From NCBI GenBank assembly GCA_008711295.1, contig VUYV01000191.1, positions 1,492,740 through 1,556,739 on the forward strand: a stretch of 64,000 bases of DNA. The letters run 5' to 3'. The DNA comes from Anarhynchus alexandrinus (Eukaryota; Chordata; Aves; Charadriiformes; Charadriidae). The stretch's first letter is position 1. Every line of letters starts with the position of its first letter. A program made the translations under genes and the position numbers. Under the pieces are notes generated by a model, which had not been told where the DNA came from, made no database searches, and worked only from the letters and a program-made list of their open reading frames with translations. This document shows, piece after piece, positions 49,265 to 61,157 of this stretch.

Positions 49265-49825
49265 TGGTGAGGGGTGTCAAATGCAATGAGAAGGGCTTCT
49301 GAAGGTATATAAGTAGCAAACCCCTGCCAGAAACCAAGGGGGAAGTCTGGAGCAAGGAAGACATACCCTTGGTGGAAGAGGATCAGGTCAGGGAACACTT
49401 AAACAAACTGGACGTATGTAAATCCATGGGCCCTGGTGGGATGCATCCATTAAAGCTGACGGAGATGGCTGATGCCATTGCAAGTCAGCATTCATTCACA
49501 GGGGGAACTCGGGCATTACCAACCTGATAATTTCCTATGATGAAGTGATTGGCTTGGTGGATGAGCGCAGAGCAGTGGATATTGTCTACTTTGACTTCCG
49601 TAAAGCCTTCAACACAAGGTCCCACAACGTTTTCATAGAGAACCTGTTGAAGTGTGGGCTGAACAAGCAGACAGCAAGGTGGACTTAAAACTGGCTGACT
49701 GGCCAGGCCCAGAGGGTTGTGATCAGTGACATGAAGTCTAGTTGGAGGCCAGTAAGTAGTGGTGTACCCCAGAGATCAATACTGGCTCCGGTCCTGTTCA
49801 ACGTCTTCATTACCGGTCTGGATGA
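49265..49825 (+). mobile_element. internal CR1 ORF2 fragment lacking both ends
   Basis: Sense CR1 sequence from the reverse-transcriptase region. It starts near AATGAGAAGGGCTTCTGAAG and passes GGAAGAGGATCAGGTCAGGG, AAATCCATGGGCCCTGGTGG and AGCAGTGGATATTGTCTACT (followed by a degenerate F.DFRKAFN block). It stops near 49825 at ACCGGTCTGGATGA. Near 49483 roughly 300 bases expected between the GATGCCATTG block and the CAGCATTCATTC block are absent. The frame has several stops. Unlike all the other CR1 copies it lacks a 3' tail, so it must have lost its downstream part by deletion or rearrangement. Confidence 0.85.
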
Positions 49826-50147
49826 TTGCTTAACTGCAAATGCACAGCAAATTGTTTTCCTTTTGTTTAATTATGATATTGTTGATCTTCATTTTGTTTG
49901 GATAATACTGGTTTGTGCTAAATTAGCTTTCTGATTCAATGGGTGGCATAAAGTTAAGAAAAATAGTTTACTGTTTTTTTTATTCAGGTGTCTTCTGTCA
50001 TTTATATAGCCTGAGACTGGAAAGCAAACATATCTGACAAACTATTTCCAGATAAGCAAAAGCAAAGAAAATCTTGACTGCTACCTCAAACATCAGAGAC
50101 TTATTTTTAGGCTTTCAAGATTCACTTTTATTTTTAGAATTATAAGG

Positions 50148-50299
50148 TTTTCCCTTTTCCCTTTTTCCCTTTTCCCCTTTCTTTTCTCTTTTTTCCTTTT
50201 TCCCTTTCCCTTTCTCTCATTTCCCTTTTCGCTTTTCCCATTTCCCTTTTCCCTTTTCCTTTCTCCCTTTTCCCGTTCCCTTTCTTTTTTTTTTTCTTT
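50148..50299. repeat. 150-bp polypyrimidine (CCCTTT) tract
   Basis: About 150 bases almost entirely of C and T on the + strand, made of irregular TTTTCCC and TTTCCC units with about four purine interruptions. On the minus strand it encodes a meaningless lysine/glutamate/glycine-rich frame (50093-50335). Such mirror-rich purine/pyrimidine tracts can form triplex DNA in supercoiled molecules. Confidence 0.93.
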
Positions 50300-52678
50300 A
50301 TTATGCGCTTGTGCAGTGTTTGTGCTTGAGCTCATAATGAAGCGCTTTTGATCAGCACTAAAAAAGGTCTCCTGGTTGAGTCCTTAAATGCAAAACTTCT
50401 GATGAGAATAAACTTCAAGGTCTCAGAATGCACTTATCAGATCTACCGTATGAATAAATGTCAGGTCCCAGAGTAGATTGCATAAATCTTTTTGGTTGAG
50501 CTTGGTGAGTGCAAAGCTTAATACCCACAGGCTTGCATTCTTTTTGAAGGTGATTATAATTCAGCACCAGCTTTGCATCCTGGATAAAGGTTCCCCTTGA
50601 ACACAAAGTATGCTACATGCTTGTGTGCTAGTGATCAAAATACCGGGAGGGCTGTCGCTCTTGCGATTCTTAAACCTCCAAAATGATGTTAAAACGCTAT
50701 ATCCAATCAACTAAGCTGTAAATTCAATTATTGTAGGTTGAAGGCATAGTTCTACCTCATATGCCAAAAACTAACTTCAGTCATGGTATTCCTGTCACCA
50801 TACTCCATGGTGTAGCATAACTCAGGAGATTCACCGAAAGTTTATAAATGGTATGTTTAAGATTTTGTGGCAATTTTTTTTTTTAATTGCACATTGTGGT
50901 AAGGATTACTGCCTGAGGAAGAAAATATGTACTTTAATTTTCCAAACTAATGTAGGCGATAGATGTTCATCCATGCTTGTTTAGGATAAATTTGCAGTCA
51001 TACCATAAAGACTTTGAAGATTTAGTTGTTGTTGAGAAGGAGCACCATATTGTTTCATGATCTGTTTGTTTTTACTCTTCATTTAATTAACGGTCCCAAG
51101 ATTGTCAGTTTGACAATTCTACTGAAAAAATTCTATTGTGATTTTTTTAATTTACTGTGAACCATGTGTTTTTTAATATCAGGTGTCTCCAACCTCTCAC
51201 TAAAGACAATAGTGCTTATTATCATAACAGTCTATTCAAAAAGATTATTTTTGAAACTGTACTCTACACTACACTATTAACCTCATAAAAAAGATTGTCT
51301 TTGTTAAACTGAGCTTGAGTATGATCTCAAATTTTACAGCATATACTACTGAAAATTTCCTTCTGCTTTTAAAAGGGTGCATCATAAATCATAAATTGAA
51401 ATATAGCTAAAAATAAATTTACAAAATACTTCTAGTAATTCTTTATCCGTGTTTTTCCTCTGATTACAAAGTAACAAACTGATTTGCAAAATTCAGGGTT
51501 ATGCATGAAGTCTCACCATGGTGAAAATTTGTGAGGTTTAGCTGACCTTTAAAGCTTATTGTTCTGCTTTTAAATTCAAAGGCTTCTGTAATGAAGAGTA
51601 CAATAAAGTACTATGGAAAATTACTTTCTTATTAGTTGGTGATCAGCTGACGAGATAGAGAGTCAAAAGGAAACTTGTATTCTAATGACATTCAGTGTTT
51701 TGTCAAATATCTTGCAATCAGCTTCCAAACCTCGATCAAACCTGACTTGAGCCTACTTTAACTGAACAGTTTCATCTCCTATTGGAATTAAGTTCTTAAG
51801 ATCATTTTCTTTCACCCTAACTACTTTCCTGGAAAAGGAATATAAGGCTCTTTGCTTAGGAAACAACTAGATTTGACATTCCTATATGCTGTTAGGAGGT
51901 ACTACAGAAAGCTTCTTCCCTGCGTTTGTAGTCACATCCGAAATATTGACTATAAGGTCAGATGAAGAGCAAAATTTGCTATAAATATGTAGACTTAAAC
52001 TGCTTTATTGTAGTTAGCCACTGGACTCCCTCTTCCACTAAAACCAAACAAAATGTTTGTAGTAGTTGTGAGCTGTAGAGACACTTTTGGAAAAGTATAC
52101 TGATATGAACTATAATGACTCTCAACATTTCGTTATATCAGTGGTTATGCTGTGGTTATGGCTATGTCCTGGGTTTAATTTTATGTTGTTTTCAATGAAG
52201 CTATGCATTCACTGTACATGTATAAGTAATATCGTCTGCCTGTACCATATCTAGTACACCAGTGTTACATGGATATTAGGTGCTGTAATGTAGATAAATA
52301 GGCACAAAAAGGATCTTATCCATCACAGCGGTGCCATTATAAACATTTAAGTTACACTTAAGACCTGCAAGGTGGTTAATTAACTCATTTTTTAGTAAGC
52401 ATCTTAATATTAACTGATGCTTACATTCTTATGATTTCCCATTTATCTCTCTTTCTCTCCACATATAGATAAACATGCATAGGGACACAAATATGTACAA
52501 TGATGCTCACAATGTGTGTATGCGTTCATATGTGCACAAACATGCTCATGTCTTACTAAATCTTCCATGGCAATTGTGCTTTTTCTGCTGACGTGTAGAG
52601 TTTGACCAAAGGCTAGGAAAAGAGTCCTCATTAAAGATGAGTCAAGTCTCTTGTTCTTCAACTTATCCTTCAAGTTTA
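50300..52678. other. no recognised gene
   Basis: AT-rich DNA with only short reading frames and no transposon that I can name. Confidence 0.55.
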
Positions 52679-52816
52679 TGTACAGCAGAATGTTGTAGCA
52701 CTTAGTTGTAGCCATAACAATGAACAATACTTCATTTTCCCAGAATGAAAGGATTGTCAAGCACTGGAACAGGCTNTGTACAGCAGAAAGTTGTAGCACT
52801 TAGTTGTAGCCATAAC
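52679..52816. repeat. 40-bp direct duplication around a CR1 piece and an N
   Basis: Copy 1 (52679-52718) and copy 2 (52777-52816) match at 39 of 40 positions. Between them lie about 56 bases of sense CR1 (52720-52775) and a single N at 52776, where the CR1 breaks off in the middle of AACAGGCT. The CR1 piece matches the left part of the copy at 54.03-54.25 kb with few differences. Either a CR1 insertion with a 40-bp duplication was incompletely assembled, or two overlapping contig ends were joined without merging. Confidence 0.88.
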
Positions 52817-54033
52817 CACATTTATATTTGAATTCCATTTGGGATGCTGTAAGGAAGTTCCATTGAAGTTTTTCTTAGTTTTTGCTCTTGTGTTTATGCT
52901 TAAATAAGTATAAATAATTGTTATACTGGTATAACACCAGTCAAACTAGAGGATGCATGAAGATCGCTGTTTTCGTAAAAATAAACACCTATTACTGAGT
53001 CTTTTAGAACAGTGAAACTTCTTAAGTCCTGATAGCACTATGGAGGTGGTGCTCTCATGCTACTGAGAAGACTTACTTTGGATGTCAGCCTAACCATCAG
53101 GATTGACTCAATCAATAATTGTCAAAGTCTTTTACTAACTCTTTTGCCCTAAATTTCTAAAGTCTTCTGAGGTGATGTGGAAAACCAGAAGGACCTTTTC
53201 CTGGCCAGACAAGTTTCATTCGCCTGTGGGAAAACCTGTACAAAACAAGTAGAATGTTTTGGGTTGGAGGGGGGAAAGCTGGTTTTTTTTCTTCAAATTA
53301 GTTTATATTGTCAAACTTCCAGAATAAAGGATTTTAAAAGTTACTCTGTGTGCTAAAGATGAAACTCTACTTCTCCCAAATGCGAGGAAACTGTTTTGCA
53401 GAGTTGCCAGGACTGCCAAGCATGTGAAATTACAATTTTGGAAAAAGAAGGGATTGCCATTCTTCTGCACAAATCTTTATACTCTGCTGCTTTTTTTGAG
53501 AGTACTTTTATTATATATGATAGCTTATCTCAAGGAGAAACATAAAGCTGTACCACAGATTTAAAAAAAATAAAAAATAAGAAATTCCTATTACAAGGAA
53601 AAAAAAAAAGAAAGAAGCAGGATCAGAGCAACAGATGGATGTATCAGCCAGTTCTAAAAAAAACTGGGACAAAACCCTAGTCTCCTGAGTCTATTGCTAT
53701 GCTTGGCTCTTCAGCAATGTTCAGCAATAATTATGGGGAAAACACTGAAACTTTTTTAGGTAGTTCTTTCTCCTTTCTTTTGTGTGTAAAAAGCATAACC
53801 ATTTTGTGGAGCAAGCTCAGACAACTGGGGCTCCTTTCCAGTGGAAATAAGATGCTCACTTGACAGTAGTGTCCTTAGAAATGTGAACCGAGATGCTCCC
53901 CTCTGGTAAGCTGGCAGTATCTAAGGAAACACAGGGTAGCAGAACTGTAGGTGCTTGCTGTCTCTGAACTGTCTAAGGAATGAGGCGTGGTTCTTACGAA
54001 TAGCTGTCTTGGCTCTGAATATCTCAATTCTAC

Positions 54034-54252
54034 ATGAACAATACTTAATTTTCCAGAATGAAAGGGTTGTCAAGCACTGGAACAGGCTGCCTAGGGAGGT
54101 GGTGGAGTCCCCATCCCTGGAGGTATTTAAAAGACGGGTAGACGTGGTGCTGAGGGACATGGTTTAGTGGTGGACTTGGCAGTGTGAGGTTAATGGTTGG
54201 ACTCGATGATCTTAAAGGTCCCTTCCAACCTAGACGATTCTGTGATTCTATG
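54034..54252 (+). mobile_element. CR1 LINE 3' end
   Basis: A short sense CR1 with the blocks GAAAGGGTTGTCAAGCACTG and GGAGGTATTTAAAAGACGGG and a tail ATTCTGTGATTCTATG. It encodes the [20 protein letters not shown] stretch of ORF2. It is the same subfamily as the 46.4-kb element. The first 55 bases are nearly the same as the broken CR1 piece at 52720-52775. Confidence 0.93.
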
Positions 54253-54554
54253 AAATAGTTGTCGTGGTCTCTCATCTAGTCCATTAACGAGACCAGAATC
54301 TCATTAATTTCCCTGAGATCTGTACCCCACTATGTTATTTCTTCCTCTGTCGTGACTTCAGTTTTATTGTTTGTGATGAAGCTTGGTATCGGTTCCATCA
54401 CCAGGTTTTGAAGAGTCTGTCAAAATGGTAGGAAAACAAACAGGAGCAATACGCTCTGAAACCGCGTTCCCTTTTGAAATACTTGGCACTGTACATCAGA
54501 AAGGCAGTAGTGTTGCTTATTTATTTTTATAAATATTTTTAAAACATCTCATCC

Positions 54555-54960
54555 TTCGAGAACGGCCATCAGTATATTTTTTTTTTGCCCGGCTGGAGAT
54601 GGTGTCAGTAAAAGCGCGCTACATTGCCGGCTCGTGACAAGTTCGTGACTGACGGTAGCCAGCGAGGGGTGCTTACGAACGCGACAGCCAAACTCTTTTC
54701 CTGAGAGGCTCTGCTTTTCCTTTACAAGGTCCGGCTTCTACCGACTTAGTGATCAATTTGAGATCTTCTTTCCAGCTCCCTGTTTTGAGCAGGTACATTA
54801 GACGACATCAAACTAGCCCCTCCAAGAAAGCTTGTTCTGTATGAATATCCTTGACCTTCTGTGAGATGTTACGGATGTGGTTCAGGCAGCATTTTTGTCG
54901 TGTTGCGAGGGGCAAAATTGTAGTTGAACTTCGGACTCCCGCCGCTTTCGGAGCATAGGT
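54555..54960. promoter_or_regulatory. CpG-enriched block
   Basis: About 13 CpG dinucleotides fall within 135 bases (54558-54692) and about two dozen in 400 bases, against very few in the neighbouring AT-rich DNA. No open frame longer than background and no recognised repeat explains the composition. It may be a small CpG island or regulatory element, or remains of an unrecognised young insertion. Confidence 0.25.
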
Positions 54961-57900
54961 AATGTACTGCTACTGAGAAAAGGGCAGAGGGGAAGGCAAA
55001 TGGGAATAAATCCCACTGCTTGTAGCTCCTAGGTCCTTAAAGCATTCACATTGTGGTTTGGGTTTTTTTTTTAAATGAATGCAGTATTGTCACGTTTTAC
55101 AAGAACATCTTCATTTAGAAAAAATCACTGTTTTTTTTTTCCCCCCTTTTAACTGATACCTTTTTTGACTAGTGTTTGCCCTTACAATAATTGAAGCTAG
55201 CAGTTCAAAGAATAAAATCCTCAGCGTGCATAGCGAGAAAATCCATGCTGATTGACCTGTATATTACCAAATTAACACTTGTTCACCGTAATCCTTCACC
55301 ACAATTACCTCATATCTGACCACCTACTTCCTCCAGTTGCTATCTTTGAGAATTTGTCTGCCTTCTTTAAGCTACTAAATAGCACACCCCTAATGATATC
55401 AGTGATTTCAGCTGGAGTGCTTATCTCAAAAGACACTTGGCCATTTGTGTTGGGCATTTATAAAAAGATCTATCTAGTGATCCTGATGCTTTTACTAGGA
55501 CTGCAATTTTTAAATAGGAACCAGAATTGCTGCCTGCTTTAATACAAAAATACCAAGAACACTGTTTCCTTACAATATTAGCGATAATGCACATTTCTCA
55601 AAATTTATAACTAAATAAGAGAAATTTGTTCAGCTCTACTCTTAAGTCTGGTCTACTGGTATGCACAGAGATACATCTATTTCTGTGGCAGTCCTGCTGT
55701 GCCGATTTTGGTAGACTGAAAATAGCAATTTAAGTAAGTGTGATCAGTATGGAACAATCAGGACGGGATCTTCAATGTCTAAGTTTATGCAGAATCTTCA
55801 GTGACTGTAGTAAATATTTTTTCACTTCGTTAGTGATGTATTTTTATGGAGCTGTAAGTTAAATTCGAGGGGGAATTTTACTGTAAATTGCATAACACTT
55901 TCTTATTGTGATACTGGAATAAAACCCCTTCAGTGACTTCTGTATGTTCGGTCCACATTGAAACAAATCAGCTTGGCAAAATAATCACTGTGACTGCAAA
56001 TACTGGTTCGTATCTATATCAATTCTTAACATACTTCAATATAATTGCATTGGTTTAAATTAAAACCAACCCATTACAGTCTCCCAAGATTTGATTTTTA
56101 AAAATAAGGAAAATTGTAGAGCTTTTGGCAGTTAAGGCACAATGATGGACACTATCAATATGCTTAAGAGTTGGATTTGAAAATAATTTGAAAGATGTGC
56201 AGATGAGGGTAGTGAAAGTGTTCGGTATCATTTGGTATGGTTAAAAGGGTAAGGTATGACGAATTTCTGAGCAAGAGAGAAGTACGTTCTGCCCCTTCTA
56301 CTTAATGGCTTGAAAGTGATGGGTACTAGTACCCTCGTAGAAAAAATGGGTTGGAACCCAGTCAGGCAGCAATTCTAGGAACCACGCGAGTCTGAGGTTT
56401 CCTACAAGCTGATTTCCTGTGGCAAGTTAAAAACACGACTCAACGTGGCAGACCTTGGCGGGATCAAGAACAAAGGCTGTGAAGTGTGATTGTTGTGAAC
56501 AGTTTCACATGCTTCTGTAGCAATACCGAAACAGCAGGCATCAAGGAATGCTCAGTATAATTAATGTATCGACCTGAAGGATCCTTCATATGTATCTGTG
56601 CTTCTTATTATCCGAAATAGAGCACCCTCGCTATATTCTCTGTGATTACTCTGAGTGATTCATTTCCTACAGACGCACAGAGTGAGCTCCACTTCTGAAT
56701 TAATTAGTGTATCTATATATATGTGTGTTGTCTCTACAAAAACAATGCTTTTGGTCAAAAATTACAGGAGTCCTGAAGTCTTTCCCTAGAAGGAAACGAG
56801 TACCTAATGTGTTTTTATTCACCAAAAAAACACCCCGAGGGAACAAGAAAATGCCTAACGCAATCTGAAGTTCCCAGTATTTGGGCTTGGGTGAAAGCAC
56901 AGGCAGCATAAAGTCTAGGGGAAAGGATCTACAGCTGAGAGTATTTTATCACTAACCCCAGAATTCAGGTTGTCATCGTTAACCTTGACACAGCGAGCAC
57001 GATCTCACCACGTCTCGCCCTGTCCTATCCTGTCTTATTTCTGCTTTTGAGGTATGGGAATTTTAATGGCAGTTAAGAATATCTTCCTTTGATTACAGGG
57101 GTGGGTGTCTTTTCCTTTGCAGCACATAATAAGCATAGGCATTTCATGGGAAACACGGGAGGAGGCAGAGGAAAGCATTCTGTGTATGGCTGGAGGAACA
57201 GCTACCGCTCGCCACGCAGTTAGTGTTTGGCAGAGTGAGACCCGTCTCCTTCACATTGTCACACCTTTAGCAGCCTCCAGAGCTTTGTCTATACATTCTG
57301 GTCCCAAAGCACATTGTGGTTTGGGGCTTTGGAATCATAGGGCTTAGGTTTCTATCCTCTTTGGGAAAGGAGTGAGTATTCTTCTGGAAAAATACTGATA
57401 TATCTATAGTAGTCCAATTGGCAAAATGGAATTTAGCTCCTAATTAATTCCTACTTTCTATGCTGTTTCATGTATCGAGCTGAAACATTGAAATAGTTGT
57501 CAAGATGTTTTGATATGCATTGTGAAAGCTTCCTATTATTATTTCAATTTGTAAAAATATACCATAACAATATAAAATAATCATCAATACTCCTTTCCCC
57601 CAATTAATGGATGTTCATTGCTTTTTCAGATCTCAGAATACTGTACAACGATTCTAACCTCTAGTTAAAGCATAAAATATAACTCCATTTTAATCTCTAA
57701 AAGGAGGCACTAGAGGCAAGCGTAGGAAGCATGTGCACTGCAAAGCATATTCTTTCTCCACCTTTCTCTTGCAATATGCTTACTCAGGCTTGCTGCAAAA
57801 AATCGACTCCCACTGTAGCCAGTGAGATTTCCACGCGCTGAACACCTCTCAGGAGGTAGCAGGGCTTCACAAGATCAATCTCATAAAGAGAAAAAAGATC

Positions 57901-59176
57901 TAAAAATAAGTATGGGCAACACCCAGCAAAAGACTCCTCCAAAATTCTTGGTAAGATAATTTGGAATACCCAGTGATGCGCTGTAACAAAATTAATGCAT
58001 CCAGCAGTTTTTGAACAACGGCAACTGATTTTGCAAAGGAAACAGAAAGAGGTTTTCTATCTGTGGAAGACTCTGTCTATACTGAATTCTTCAAAAGAAT
58101 ACTTATACATTCATATAAAGACAAATATTTCTGTGGTTAGAAGCCATATTAATGACGTGTATATGTGTTTCAGTTTCCTGTATAACTGGGAGATATGCTG
58201 ATGGTTAAATAGGAGTGATGTCATTTAACTCTCAGGCAACATTTTACACTGGGGAAAAGTTTTATTCATCCTAATCTTTTTGCTGGTCCAGGGCTAAAAT
58301 ATGTATGATTTATTTTAAATAGTTTTAAAAAGTTTTCAAACATACATTTTAAAAGATACCTGACAAGATTTCCCATAGTCTTTTCAAATCTCTGCACTAC
58401 AGGATGATTATGAATAAAAGTAAATGCTAGAGATTGCAAGGCCATAATCTTATTACGTCTTCTGTGTTAGGACGGAGAGCGTGTATTGATTGTTTCCACA
58501 TTAGCAGTTCTAACTCCAACATCATTGAAGGATTAATTTATATTCTTAAAATTTCATATTCCGTTATAGCCAAGCAACAAAGGCAGGCCCTCCAGACAGA
58601 GTAACTAAGGGTGATACAGCAGATTTCAGTCAATAAACTGCAAAATTTTACACCACCATAGGATTTTACCCATCAAGAATCACTCAGACTTTCTAAATAC
58701 AGTGGATTTAGAAGCATGCACGTTTCTTAGATTCCTACCATACCATGGTCCCCAGGCAAAGATTTCATGGGAGAAAGAATTTTCCTTGGAAGTGGGCAAT
58801 TAGCTAAAGAAAAAAGAATCAATTTCTTATCACTTGGCCAGAGTCACAGAAGTTACTGCAATCTCTCATATCTATTTTTCATTTAAGGCTCCAAGTTATT
58901 TGCTAAGCATGAAGGGAAGAAGAAAAAAGGAAAGAAACTTAAATCCACTGAGTATCATATGTCAAAGAGAAAGTTTCCACTCGCTGAAAAAACAGGATTA
59001 GTACCCGTAAAGGAAAAAAAAAATTACATCAAAATCCAACCTGCCTACTAAATAGAGGATCACTGTTACCTAAATACAGAATATTTACTTTAAACATCTG
59101 AAATGATCACACAATAGACTGATTTTATTTAAGGAGATGATGGACATGGGTTAAATATTTTGGGAAAGATAAATTT
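54961..59176. other. no recognised gene
   Basis: Ordinary AT-rich non-coding DNA. The 87-codon hydrophobic frame at 55279-55542 has no recognised relative. Confidence 0.5.
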
Positions 59177-59234
59177 ACATATGTGTGTGTGTTTGTGAGT
59201 GCAAATGCACATATATATATATACACACACACAT
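59177..59234. repeat. TG ... TA ... CA compound microsatellite
   Basis: Starts with TGTGTGTGTGT, passes a short unique centre and an AT run, and ends in ACACACACACA. The two ends can pair, so the stretch is an imperfect palindrome. Confidence 0.88.
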
Positions 59235-60696
59235 AGCAATAAAATACAAGTAATTAGAACCATCAGAACTGGTTTGCTCAGTAGTAGAGTTTTGGTAAAA
59301 GTAGTTTATAAAGCTCTTATTTTAAGAAAAACTTGGTCTTCACTTAGCCAGTACGCTTTAAGCTCTGATTCTGCAAGCTGCAATGGTATGGGTAATCCCT
59401 TATCCCTGCAGAGAAATGCATCAGGTAATTTGCCATGTTGCAGTCGCGTCATGTAAGCTATCTGGAGCTATTTTATAAAAACTATTTCGTAGAACCCTGA
59501 AACACAAAATATAAGAAGCATAATAAGCCCTTTTCTATTGCGGTATCATCCTGCATTTAATTCGAAGTAGTTCAATTTGTATAGCAGAGTATTAATTGTA
59601 GAAACAAGCGCATATGCCATAACCTTTTATAAACTGCCCTAAGCAAAGTTATTTTGAGTAATGAAGAAAAGTAATAAATACCTCAGGATATCACTTCAAT
59701 AACGCAGCCTGCTCAAAATTAGAAGTTTTTAAAGTAGAATTCAACATAATAACAATTCGGGATACACCAGAGTACACTCACACCGACATTAGGATATTGC
59801 ACTGAAACACTGTTCTTTTGGGAAAAATTAACAGAGAAAAGGGTTATGTACAGTAAATCACATTATGATGAACTGGAAGAGATATATTTAGCCAGCTTTG
59901 TAGGGATTTCTGTTTAAAATAGTAGCCTAGTTATTTATTTTTTTTTTACTGAAGAACCATTTTATAATAAAGAAATCTCACATTAAAGATTTGCAGATGT
60001 CTCTTTCTCAGTAGAGATAAATCGTATGTATATTTTGTTGTATTAAGCTCCAGATATTGGGTTTCGATTTAAACGTAAATTATTAATCATACCAAATGTA
60101 TTACAGAATTTGCTGGAGTCATGAGAAATAATATCAAAAAATGTTAGGGGACAAAGCCAAGAAATATTCTGTAAATGAAACCAGAGAGTTCTCTTCCACT
60201 CACAATATGTTTTCATGCCGAATTGAGTTTGGAGAAGCATTTGCTAATTTATTATTGGAAAAGCCCTTGCTGGTTTAGTCAAGCACGAAAATTACCCCCA
60301 AAGCCCACAAGATTTATAATGCTTAGAAAACAAAAAGAAAAAAAAAATTGCAACAAAAGAAAAGGGCAATTCAAAACCTAATGAGACATTTTAGGCCTCA
60401 TTTACATCTCTAACCTGATGCATTTCTTCAAAACGTTTTTCTTACTAATTTGCATACTAAAAGCTTATTCTTCCCTAACCAAAATGATGATGAGATTTCC
60501 CCCCTATACTGAAGTTAGTGTTACTTTAAAAGCTATTTATAGTCACTTTTAGAAGATGAGGAGTGTACCATTCTTAAATTCACACCTCTATCAGAGCTGA
60601 TAGCGCAACCAAATACTCTTTTTCTTGAAATATGATGCCTGGAAATTTAAAAGAGAGGTTTTACAGATTGTTACTACAAAACACGGTAATTTTATC

Positions 60697-60737
60697 ACTG
60701 AAGAGACTTTTTTGTTTCACAAAAAAGTCTCTTCAGT
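60697..60737. repeat. perfect 19-bp hairpin with 3-base loop
   Basis: The left arm starts ACTGAAGAGACTTTT and ends TTGT (60697-60715). The loop is TTC (60716-60718). The right arm (60719-60737) is the exact reverse complement. A perfect fold-back of this kind in unconstrained DNA suggests a recent event. It is followed by a T/A-rich tract up to about 60785. Confidence 0.95.
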
Positions 60738-60867
60738 TTTTAAATTTTTTTTTTGTTTTTAAATTTTTAAATTTTTTTTTAATTAAATATGAATTTGGAC
60801 AGTCCGAGTATGTGGCTAAACATCTTTTGATTGGGTGAGCCTCATCTGGTGGATAAGTGCATATATG

Positions 60868-60969
60868 GATTTCCAAAAGGCTTTCAACAAAACCCCTTGT
60901 CAAAGGCTTTCAGGGAAATTAAGCGGTCATGACATAAGGAAGGTCTTTGCACGGATAACTAATTGGTAG
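60868..60969 (+). mobile_element. LINE reverse-transcriptase relic
   Basis: One frame reads DFQKAFNKTP.QRLSGKLSGH, then about a dozen residues, then ITNW and a stop. This matches the non-LTR reverse-transcriptase pattern DFQKAFDKVPH.RLL.KL..HGI.......W...WL. The leading aspartate is the metal-binding residue of the first RT motif. The flanks are too decayed to name the family (CR1-like or another LINE). Confidence 0.55.
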
Positions 60970-61088
60970 AAAGGCGTATGCTCCCTGTAGTCCGTAAAGC
61001 AACTTGAAAAACTAAAGCTCCCTCCACCAGAGAACACCCATCCTGTGGCCTATGTATGTCCTTGAAATATACGGTTGAAGGATCAGTC

Positions 61089-61157
61089 TTTATATTTTTA
61101 TATTTTGATTTTTATATTTTTATATTTTGATTTTTAGATTTTTATATTTTGATTTTG
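61089..61157. repeat. tandem repeat, about 23 bp x 3
   Basis: Three imperfect units built from TTTATATTTTTATATTTTGA. Typical minisatellite-like AT expansion. Confidence 0.85.

Noticed and set aside
50093..50335. 80-codon lysine/glutamate-rich frame
   Set aside because: Translation of the purine strand of a simple-sequence tract, not a gene.
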